Both the position numbers and the translations under genes were made by a program. A stretch of DNA of 8,163 bases from Ignavibacteriales bacterium CG12_big_fil_rev_8_21_14_0_65_30_8 (GTDB lineage Bacteria > Bacteroidota > Ignavibacteria > Ignavibacteriales > Ignavibacteriaceae): the NCBI GenBank assembly GCA_002783525.1, contig PFGS01000007.1:1-8163 (forward strand). The letters run 5' to 3'. The notes below the pieces were generated by a model. The model was not told the origin of the DNA, did no database searches, and worked only from the letters and a program-made list of their open reading frames with translations. Shown piece after piece: positions 1 to 5,159 of this stretch; the first letter of the stretch is position 1; every line of letters starts with the position of its first letter.

Positions 1-98
1 CAAAAGATGAAATAATTGAATTTGAAAATGAAACTATTAGATTAAATATAAATGGTGGTGCAGATCAGGCTGTTTTATATTTTGAAAAGATGAATTAA
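1..98 (+). CDS. 3' end of an unidentified protein (partial)
   Basis: The reading frame is open from the window edge (first full codon at base 3) to a TAA at 96-98, giving 31 C-terminal residues with the end NGGADQAVLYFEKMN. The rest of the gene is outside the window and I do not recognise the family from this tail. It converges on dprA, and the two stop codons share the TTAA at 95-98, so neither gene has room for a separate terminator after it. Frame and codon use fit the AT-rich neighbours. A chance open frame of this length is possible, but ending exactly at the stop of a convergent gene favours a real gene. Confidence 0.55.
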   Translation, partial: KDEIIEFENETIRLNINGGADQAVLYFEKMN

Positions 99-1216
99 GT
101 TATAGAAAAAGTTTTACCGGGATACTGTCTTACCAATCCTCTAAATTCTAATGATAATAAATGTACAAGGCAATCAGATGTTGAAAGTTTTGTTAATTCC
201 GCAATTTTATCTATTTGAATGGGATCTTCATTTAAAACATTAATTATTTTTGCTTCGAAGATGTTAAGAGTAATATTTGTTTTAGGCTTTTTGATTTTTT
301 TTGATGTTTTTATTTTTAAATTAAGTTCTTCCAAAATATCATCAACATTTGTGATCAATTTAGCTTCACTTCTTTGTATTAATCTATTTGTTCCTTCTGA
401 AGTTATTGAATTTATATTTCCTGGAAGAGCAAATACTTCTCTGTTTTGATCCAAGGCAAATTGAGCAGTTTGAAGAGCACCGCCTATAATTTTGGTTTCA
501 ATTATTACACTTCCCAAACTTAAACCTGATATTATTCTGTTTCTTTTTGGGAAGTTCATAGCATCCGGTTTTGTCTCAGGTGGATATTCAGACAACACAA
601 CACCATTTTCTATTATTTCGGAGTAAAGTTTTTTGTTCTCAGGTGGATAAATAACATCAAGACCAGAACCCAGTACAGCAATTGTTCTGCCATTATTATT
701 AATTGCAGATCTGTGAGCTATTGAATCAATTCCCCTTGCCATTCCACTTACAATTGTGATATTTCTTTCTGAAATTTCTTTACAAATTAGTTCAGTTTGT
801 TTCTTCCCATATTCACTAGGTTTCCTAGTCCCGACTACAGCTAATGAATTTTCATCTTCGTTTTTAAATTGACCCAACTTGTATAAAATAATCGGTGGGT
901 CATAAATTTTTTTTAATAAAAAAGGATACTTCTCATCTAGAATTGTAATAATTTCTCCCCCCATTCTCTCAAGTTTAATTAATTCTTTTTCAATTTCTGT
1001 TTTAATATCTTCTCTTTTGTAATTTATTTTTTGTATACGTTGTGCAAGGCTTGAACTTATACCTTCTGAATTTATAAGTTGATTAAATTCAGCAGAAAGT
1101 ATTTTCTCCGGATTGTAAAATTTGTTGAGTAGTTTTTTTATTCTGTTAGGACCGAGCTGAGCAACATTTAGCAACAGCTTAAGGTTGGTAAGTTCATTTA
1201 ATTTTAATTCAGACAA
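95..1216 (-). CDS. dprA: DNA processing protein DprA (Smf)
   Basis: DprA binds incoming single-stranded DNA in the cytoplasm during natural transformation and loads RecA on it. It is widespread even in bacteria not known to be competent. The 373 residues show the usual order. A helical, HhH/SAM-like N-terminal part (about 10-65) includes LGPNRIKKLL. The Rossmann-like core (about 85-297) has GTR at 129-131, SGMARGID at 157-164, GSGLDVIYPPEN at 183-194, FPKRNRIISGLS at 222-233, GGALQTA at 245-251 and LPG at 264-266. A winged-helix-like C-terminal domain spans about 315-373. Length is normal for the family. The start is TTG at 1214-1216: an in-frame TAA lies 15 bp upstream and the first ATG would remove the N-terminal domain. 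No good Shine-Dalgarno precedes it, so it may depend on translation of the vertex-protein gene just upstream. The stop overlaps the convergent gene by 4 bp. Confidence 0.96.
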   Translation of the reverse strand: MSELKLNELTNLKLLLNVAQLGPNRIKKLLNKFYNPEKILSAEFNQLINSEGISSSLAQRIQKINYKREDIKTEIEKELIKLERMGGEIITILDEKYPFLLKKIYDPPIILYKLGQFKNEDENSLAVVGTRKPSEYGKKQTELICKEISERNITIVSGMARGIDSIAHRSAINNNGRTIAVLGSGLDVIYPPENKKLYSEIIENGVVLSEYPPETKPDAMNFPKRNRIISGLSLGSVIIETKIIGGALQTAQFALDQNREVFALPGNINSITSEGTNRLIQRSEAKLITNVDDILEELNLKIKTSKKIKKPKTNITLNIFEAKIINVLNEDPIQIDKIAELTKLSTSDCLVHLLSLEFRGLVRQYPGKTFSIT

Positions 1217-1231
1217 AAAAGATAAAAATTT

Positions 1232-1507
1232 TTACTTTTTAATTTCTATTTGATCTACTACTGCTACAATAACAGAATGTACGGGTGCTTTTCTGTGGCC
1301 TAATAATTGTTTTACAGCCGCTCCTTCCTGAACAACAAGTACAGTATCACCAATACCGGAATCTACAAAATCTAATGCAATAACATCTTTATTACCAATT
1401 AGATTTCCATCTAAATCTATCCTTTGTATAATGAGTAGTTTATGACCTTTTAAGTAAGAATTTTTTTGGGTAGCAACAACATTTCCGGTAACTTTTGCTA
1501 AAAGCAA
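1232..1507 (-). CDS. EutN/CcmL-type microcompartment vertex protein
   Basis: This 91-residue protein matches the EutN/CcmL/BMC-P family from end to end. These small beta-barrel proteins form pentamers that cap the vertices of bacterial microcompartment shells (carboxysomes and metabolosomes). Visible hallmarks are the opening AKVTGNVVATQKN, then LKGHKLLIIQRIDLDGN (19-35), ALDFVDSGIGDTVLVVQEGAA (about 44-64) and the C-terminal PVHSVIVAVVDQIEI strand pair (75-89). The TTG start directly follows the stop of the upstream gene (TAATTG) and has AGGG 7 nt upstream. No in-frame extension is possible, and the family N-terminus begins right here. No hexameric shell protein or encapsulated enzyme is in the window. 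The usual GSSAR-like turn reads GAAVKQLLG. It may be a satellite vertex gene for a shell locus elsewhere, or an orphan protein put to another use. Confidence 0.9.
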   Translation of the reverse strand: MLLAKVTGNVVATQKNSYLKGHKLLIIQRIDLDGNLIGNKDVIALDFVDSGIGDTVLVVQEGAAVKQLLGHRKAPVHSVIVAVVDQIEIKK

Positions 1508-1780
1508 TTAATTACCCTGCTTATTTTGTTCTTTGTTATTTTTGCGGAATAATATTGATGAGGGGATTACAAGTAAATAACCTATCATCAACACAAATGG
1601 TGAAATAAAAAGAGAAACTGTGCTGTCCCAGTTGCCAATAGACATTAAATAAAATCCAAGAATTAATACAGCAATACCTAAAATCAAAAGGTAATAATTA
1701 TTTTTAGTCCAATATATCTTAAAGGGTGATGCAATTTTAGATGGTGTATGTGATTTTTTCTTTTTTATTTTCTTACTCAT
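1508..1780 (-). CDS. Small two-helix membrane protein, DUF3098-like
   Basis: This is a 90-residue inner-membrane protein of unknown function. A very basic N-terminus (MSKKIKKKKS) precedes two hydrophobic segments at about 29-47 and 56-78, and a polar tail ends it. The block NNYYLLILGIAVLILGFYLMSIG followed by a second helix ending in ISPFVLMIGYLLVIPSSILF resembles DUF3098, a family of small membrane proteins seen mainly in Bacteroidota. The resemblance is judged from memory of the family pattern, not from a search. The ATG start has AAGGA 8 nt upstream. It is the first gene of a tight unit with the vertex protein (0 bp gap) and dprA. Its leader contains the structured RNA and terminator at 1794-1879. 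The positive-inside rule would put both termini in the cytoplasm. Confidence 0.8.
   Translation of the reverse strand: MSKKIKKKKSHTPSKIASPFKIYWTKNNYYLLILGIAVLILGFYLMSIGNWDSTVSLFISPFVLMIGYLLVIPSSILFRKNNKEQNKQGN
1515..1518 (-). promoter_or_regulatory. Ribosome binding site deciding the TTG start of the vertex protein
   Basis: AGGG on the minus strand lies inside the last codons of the upstream gene, 7 nt before TTG at 1505-1507. That TTG directly follows the upstream TAA. With no ATG or GTG near the family N-terminus, this site supports TTG as the true start and points to coupling by terminating ribosomes. Confidence 0.5.
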
Positions 1781-1788
1781 AACATTAA

Positions 1789-1793
1789 TCCTT
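1789..1793 (-). promoter_or_regulatory. Ribosome binding site of the DUF3098-like gene
   Basis: AAGGA on the minus strand lies 8 nt before the ATG at 1780. It begins directly after the U-rich run of the upstream terminator hairpin, so a transcript that stops at the hairpin does not carry it. Termination there would therefore separate the RNA cleanly from the coding unit. Confidence 0.7.
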
Positions 1794-1831
1794 AAATAAA
1801 ATAAAGCCCAATGATAGGGTTATCACTGGGC
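1794..1831 (-). terminator. Rho-independent terminator in the leader of the DUF3098-bmc-dprA unit
   Basis: The hairpin stem is 1821-1831 paired with 1806-1816: GCCCAGUGAUA with UAUCAUUGGGC. That makes 11 continuous pairs with one G-U, around the 4-nt loop ACCC. The run UUUAUUUUAUUU (1805-1794) follows on the minus strand. Read on the plus strand, the same stem has an A-C mismatch and no T run after it, so it is a minus-strand signal. It sits between the promoter at 1885-1913 and the first gene of the unit, so expression of that unit needs readthrough, antitermination or another promoter. The U run is broken by A residues, which makes partial readthrough plausible. Confidence 0.72.
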
Positions 1832-1879
1832 CCGACCCATTCATTTTAAAGGGCAGGGGAGAACCCTTTAAAAGAGTCG
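1794..1879 (-). ncRNA. Candidate structured small RNA or leader RNA, about 86 nt
   Basis: On the minus strand the RNA would start at about 1878-1879, placed by the promoter just upstream. It first folds into a hairpin with outer stem CGACUC/GGGUCG (1874-1879 with 1833-1838, one G-U pair). A perfect 10-bp inner stem UUUUAAAGGG/CCCUUUAAAA (1864-1873 with 1844-1853) closes the loop UUCUCCCCUG, with a 3'-side bulge UGAAU. A terminator hairpin follows at once. About 20 of the 33 bases at 1806-1838 are G or C, against a very AT-rich background. The predicted +1 falls at the base of the outer stem, and no ORF of note lies inside. The C-rich loop could pair with purine-rich ribosome binding sites, as the C-rich loops of RsaE-type sRNAs do, but that is inference. 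I do not recognise a known riboswitch. It could instead act as a cis attenuator of the three genes downstream. Confidence 0.6.
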
Positions 1880-1884
1880 AAAGC

Positions 1885-1913
1885 AATATAAATTTCACAA
1901 GTGTAATAGTCAA
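1885..1913 (-). promoter_or_regulatory. Sigma-70-type promoter for the structured RNA
   Basis: On the minus strand, TTGACT (1908-1913) is followed by exactly 17 nt and then TATATT (1885-1890). This is one mismatch from consensus in each box, with ideal spacing. The expected start lies about 6-7 nt downstream, at 1878-1879, which is the first base of the outer stem of the RNA. The agreement between promoter and fold supports both. Because -10 usage differs across Bacteroidota-related lineages, the exact boxes should be taken as likely rather than proven. Confidence 0.7.
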
Positions 1914-1943
1914 GCGGAATTTAATGACAAATTTCAACGTAAT

Positions 1944-2192
1944 TTACTTATTAATTTGATATACTATTTTTCTGATTGTATCAAATTGTAAATAAGGATA
2001 ATCTTCTCTAATCACATCAATAGCATCGCCGGCACTTAACTTAGAGGTTCTTAAATGTCTGAATTTTTTCCTTATTTGATAATCCCTTACAGATTTCTCA
2101 TCAATCAATCCATGAGCTTTCAGTAATTCGTAAATTTCGTCGCTTACTAAATCGTTTAGCGGATTATCTATTTTTGCTTTAATATTTTTCAT
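1944..2192 (-). CDS. Small helical protein, possibly HTH DNA-binding
   Basis: The protein has 82 residues, is charged and predicted to be all helical, with no signal peptide or membrane segment. I do not recognise a named family. The C-terminal half has KLSAGDAIDVIREDYPYL (51-68) followed by QFDTIRKIVYQI (69-80). That spacing of two amphipathic helices with a short turn looks like a helix-turn-helix of the Mor or sigma-region-4 kind. The middle, YQIRKKFRHLRTSKL (38-52), is rich in K and R. The ATG start has AGGA 7 nt upstream, which supports a real gene. It is divergent from the polysaccharide operon across a region holding a perfect palindrome, so a regulatory role is possible but unproven. 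It ends 31 bp before the -35 box of the RNA promoter, with no clear terminator between. Confidence 0.65.
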   Translation of the reverse strand: MKNIKAKIDNPLNDLVSDEIYELLKAHGLIDEKSVRDYQIRKKFRHLRTSKLSAGDAIDVIREDYPYLQFDTIRKIVYQINK

Positions 2193-2199
2193 AAGCTAA

Positions 2200-2203
2200 T
2201 CCT
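2200..2203 (-). promoter_or_regulatory. Ribosome binding site of the 82-residue protein gene
   Basis: AGGA on the minus strand lies 7 nt before the ATG at 2192. It is the main non-homology evidence that this short frame is translated. Confidence 0.6.
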
Positions 2204-2281
2204 ATTAGTAATTTTAAATAAATTCTTTTTCATTTTTTGTAAGATAGTAGACTAAAGGATTTATTTTTTGTCCCTTATTGC

Positions 2282-2299
2282 AAGAACAAAATTGTTCTT
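2282..2299. promoter_or_regulatory. Perfect inverted repeat, candidate operator
   Basis: AAGAACAA-AA-TTGTTCTT is an 8-bp perfect inverted repeat around a 2-bp centre. It is short, symmetric and not followed by a T run, so it looks like a binding site for a dimeric regulator rather than a terminator. It stands 89 bp from the start of the leftward gene and 150 bp from the wzz-like start. Which regulator binds it cannot be told; the adjacent 82-residue protein is one candidate. Confidence 0.5.
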
Positions 2300-2440
2300 A
2301 AAATAATTCCCAAACAGAAGATTTCTCAATTTTTTTATGATGAATGGTTATTATGTATTATTAAAACTATATGAAAAATGTTTTAGCTTGATTAAAAATA
2401 TATTTGTATTTTTCTATTAATTATTATGATTTTAAAATAA

Positions 2441-2444
2441 AGGA
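2441..2444 (+). promoter_or_regulatory. Ribosome binding site of the wzz-like gene
   Basis: AGGA, within AAAGGA, lies 5 nt before the ATG at 2450. This is a good Shine-Dalgarno, unlike the weak ones inside the operon, which fits the first gene of the unit. Confidence 0.65.
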
Positions 2445-2449
2445 ATAAA

Positions 2450-3709
2450 ATGGAGAATAAACCATCTATTGAAAATCAACAAAATAGTAATGGTAATAAG
2501 GTTGTTGGAGAGACTTTTCTAGAATTTTTAACAGTTACTGTTAAATACAGATGGTTTCTATTTTGGTTTGTTTTTATAATTACTGCCGGTGCAACTGCAT
2601 TTGCACTCCTTTCCCCCAAATGGTATAAATCTACTGCATCTGTTTTACCAGCAGAAAAAACTGATCTGTTAAGCTCTTTGAGTGGACTTTCTTCTTTAGT
2701 AAAAGGTTTTTCTCCATCACGGGGATTGTCTGCACTTACAGGTAATACAGAATTTGATAAATATATTGCAATATTAAAAAGTACAACACTTGTTGATGAT
2801 GTAATTAACAAATTTGATTTAATAAAAGAATATGAACTGGAAGATTCCTACCACGAAAAAATTATAAAAAGATTTTTTTCTAATCTAGAAATTGAAATAG
2901 CAGATGAAGGAAACCTGCAAATTGTTTTTTATGATAAAGATCCACAAAAAGCTGCTGATGTTGTCAACTATATGGTTGATCAATTAAATATTATTAATAC
3001 CAGACTGAGTGTATCCAACGCTAAATTTAACAGAGAATTTATCGAAAAAAGATACAACCAAAATGTTCAAGACATAAATAATCTTGAAACAAAGATGAAA
3101 GAGTTTCAAGAAAAATATGGTGTGGTTGCAGTACCTGAGCAGATAGAATCAACAATTAAAACGATGGCAACTATTTATTCAGAGTACTTGAAAAAAGAAA
3201 TTGAATATAATGTACTTAAAAGAACATATGGTGAAGATAGTCCATTAGTACAAAATGCTAAAATAGGTGTAGAAGAAATAAAGAAAAAAATGGATAGCAT
3301 GAAAAATGGAACTGATATTGGTAAAAATGATATTAAGTTATTAATTCCTTTTAAACAGGCACCAGAACTTGGGAATAAATATTTGAAGATTTACAGAGAT
3401 CTAGAAATACAATATAAAATTTTAGAGTTTGTCCAACCATTATATGAACAGGCAAAAGTAGAGGAAATAAGAAATACACCTTCTGTTCTAGTACTTGATA
3501 CAGCTATTCCGGCAGACAGGAAATCAAAGCCAAAGGGTAGTCTTTATGCTTTATTATCTTTTGTAATTTCTTTAACAGTTGGTTTTCTGATAATAATTTT
3601 TTTAGAAACAATTCAAAAAATGAAATACTCAAATAGGAATGGTTATAATTACATAAAAGATTCGTTGAAATCTGATCTTCGAAAGATTACATTTTCAGGT
3701 AAAAAGTAG
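2450..3709 (+). CDS. Wzz-type polysaccharide chain-length determinant
   Basis: This inner-membrane protein controls the length of polymer made by the Wzx/Wzy pathway. The 419 residues show a typical polysaccharide co-polymerase layout: a short cytoplasmic N-terminus, TM1 at about 35-54, a large periplasmic domain (about 56-362) rich in helix and coiled coil (about 195-285), and TM2 at about 364-385. Before TM2 comes the proline-bearing segment AIPADRKSKPKG (352-363), a conserved Wzz feature. The first strand motif LSPKWYKSTASVLPAEK (54-70) is also typical. A Ser/Gly/Leu-rich stretch (72-99) follows it, as in related FCB proteins. The tail after TM2 is about 34 residues with no Walker motifs, so no tyrosine kinase domain is fused. 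It opens the operon, and the flippase gene follows after 10 bp. Confidence 0.9.
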   Translation: MENKPSIENQQNSNGNKVVGETFLEFLTVTVKYRWFLFWFVFIITAGATAFALLSPKWYKSTASVLPAEKTDLLSSLSGLSSLVKGFSPSRGLSALTGNTEFDKYIAILKSTTLVDDVINKFDLIKEYELEDSYHEKIIKRFFSNLEIEIADEGNLQIVFYDKDPQKAADVVNYMVDQLNIINTRLSVSNAKFNREFIEKRYNQNVQDINNLETKMKEFQEKYGVVAVPEQIESTIKTMATIYSEYLKKEIEYNVLKRTYGEDSPLVQNAKIGVEEIKKKMDSMKNGTDIGKNDIKLLIPFKQAPELGNKYLKIYRDLEIQYKILEFVQPLYEQAKVEEIRNTPSVLVLDTAIPADRKSKPKGSLYALLSFVISLTVGFLIIIFLETIQKMKYSNRNGYNYIKDSLKSDLRKITFSGKK

Positions 3710-3719
3710 AAGAGTCATT

Positions 3720-5153
3720 TTGTTAACTAACAATCATCAATCTACTATATGGAAAAATTCCATTTTTGTTTTTTTTACTCAAGCAATAAGACTTGTAACA
3801 AATTTTTTAATATTTATTCTAATTGCTCGTTTTTACGGACCGGAAGCATTAGGCCAGTTTTCCCTCGCATTTACAATAGCAAATATTAGTCTTGTCCTTG
3901 CTGATTTTGGTTTTGATGTTTTACTTCAGACCGAAATAGCAAAAAATAGAAAAAAAGCAGCAGAAATTATAAGCAATTATTTTTCTATTAAAATAATATT
4001 TGTTCTCTTTGCTTCAATAGTTATGGTTACTATTCCAAGTTTTCAATCATTTAGTGCAACAAGTGCTTCATTAATTTACTTATTAGTTTTATACGTAATT
4101 TTCACATCTATTTCAAACTTTATTTATGCTATTTTTAGAGGATTTGAAAAATTTGAATTTGAAACAAGGGTTTCTTTTATAGTAAATTCTCTTTTATTAG
4201 TGCTCCTATTAACATTTGGTTTCCTAAAGTCTTCACTTCATTTATTAATATTAATATTTATTATTGTTAGGCTAATTGGGGTCATCTTAAACATTTCCAA
4301 ATCTAATTCTCTTGTTGGAACGAACATATTTAAAATTAATTTTAATAATTGGAAATTGATTATAAATCAAGTCTTAATTTTCGGTTTACATTTTTTATTT
4401 GGGAACTTATACTTTAAATTAGATACTATATTAATTGGTATTTGGAAAGGTGATGTTGCTGTTGGTATTTATCAGGCTGCATTCAAATTACTTGTTTTAT
4501 TATTGATTTTACCGGATATAGTAAGTAGTTCGATTTTACCGGTCACTTCAAGATTATTCCACTCTGATAAACTTAAATGGGAAGAATTAAATAGGCTTAT
4601 TTCTAAAATTCTTCTATTAATATCTTTTATATTATTTTTTATATTATTCTTTTTATCCGATTCAATAATTTCAATTATATATGGTAAAGAATATTATAAT
4701 GAAGCTATACATTTGTTAAAAATATTTTCTTTTATTGTTGTTATAAGATATTATGTTGAAACATATGGGCTGATGCTAACAACTTCCGGAAGACAATATA
4801 TTAGGATGATGATTGTAATAGGTGCTACTATTTTGGCATATATATTAAACTTTTATTTAATTGGAAAGTTTGATATACGTGGTGCTGCTTATGCTTCTTT
4901 AATCGTTAATATTATAGTTGGTATTTGCTATATATTTCCTAACAGAAAATATTTTGTTAAATGGTTCTTTGAAAAAAGAATAATTATTATTAGTCTTTTC
5001 ACAGTTTCAACAGCTTTTTTATTAAAATATTTTATATTTATTAACTGGTTGATACTTTTATTTATCGGAATATTTTTCGTCATAATTTACTTAGTGGGCT
5101 TATCAAACAATGAAAAGGAAAAATTTTCGAACCTTATATATAAGAACATATAA
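3720..5153 (+). CDS. Wzx-type polysaccharide repeat-unit flippase (MOP superfamily)
   Basis: The protein is predicted to flip undecaprenyl-linked oligosaccharide units across the inner membrane. At 477 residues it is almost wholly hydrophobic, with about 12-14 membrane segments, the usual size and shape for Wzx/PST proteins. The N-terminal signature is clear: an amphipathic first helix, then IARFYGPEALGQFSLAFTIANISLVLADFGFD (35-66). A second typical segment, LYFKLDTILIGIWKGDVAVGIYQAAFKLL (230-258), follows the central loop. The start is TTG at 3720-3722, 10 bp after the wzz-like stop and preceded by a purine-rich AGAAGAG. The first internal ATG is about residue 102, so TTG is the only sensible start. 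Substrate specificity cannot be read from sequence. The name wzx is not assigned, because members differ widely. Confidence 0.9.
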   Translation: MLTNNHQSTIWKNSIFVFFTQAIRLVTNFLIFILIARFYGPEALGQFSLAFTIANISLVLADFGFDVLLQTEIAKNRKKAAEIISNYFSIKIIFVLFASIVMVTIPSFQSFSATSASLIYLLVLYVIFTSISNFIYAIFRGFEKFEFETRVSFIVNSLLLVLLLTFGFLKSSLHLLILIFIIVRLIGVILNISKSNSLVGTNIFKINFNNWKLIINQVLIFGLHFLFGNLYFKLDTILIGIWKGDVAVGIYQAAFKLLVLLLILPDIVSSSILPVTSRLFHSDKLKWEELNRLISKILLLISFILFFILFFLSDSIISIIYGKEYYNEAIHLLKIFSFIVVIRYYVETYGLMLTTSGRQYIRMMIVIGATILAYILNFYLIGKFDIRGAAYASLIVNIIVGICYIFPNRKYFVKWFFEKRIIIISLFTVSTAFLLKYFIFINWLILLFIGIFFVIIYLVGLSNNEKEKFSNLIYKNI

Positions 5154-5159
5154 TAAATT

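Larger units (their letters stand above)
2193..2449. other. Divergent intergenic region
   Basis: These 257 bp separate the 82-residue protein gene (leftward) from the polysaccharide operon (rightward). I find no coding frame or tRNA. The region is very AT-rich and holds the palindrome at 2282-2299 near its centre. No strong sigma-70 promoter stands out on either strand. Weak candidates on the plus strand are TTGCAA (2278-2283) with AATAAT (2302-2307) at 18 nt spacing, which would put the palindrome between the boxes, and TATATTTG (2399-2406), which fits the Bacteroidota -7 pattern TAnnTTTG but lacks a clear -33 element. Confidence 0.5.

Noticed and set aside
219..449. Plus-strand open frame of 76 codons
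   Set aside because: It lies wholly inside dprA on the opposite strand; the product is hydrophobic with no family features, and dprA is certain.
1806..1873. Known riboswitch or SRP/6S/tmRNA-type RNA
   Set aside because: The SRP GGAA-loop helix, the tmRNA tRNA-like end and the long 6S bubble are all absent. No riboswitch core that I know fits the 10-bp stem and C-rich loop, so it is left unnamed.
2388..2416. TTGATT plus a downstream hexamer as promoter of the polysaccharide operon
   Set aside because: At 17-18 nt spacing the -10 would be TTTCTA or TTCTAT, too poor to call; the only better hexamer (TATTAA) is 21 nt away.
2476..2811. Minus-strand open frame of 111 codons
   Set aside because: It is antisense to the Wzz-type gene, with no ribosome binding site or recognisable domain. 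The Wzz frame is well supported.
2450..3709. Fused tyrosine autokinase (Wzc-like) domain
   Set aside because: The tail after the second membrane segment is only about 34 residues, with no Walker A/B or tyrosine cluster.
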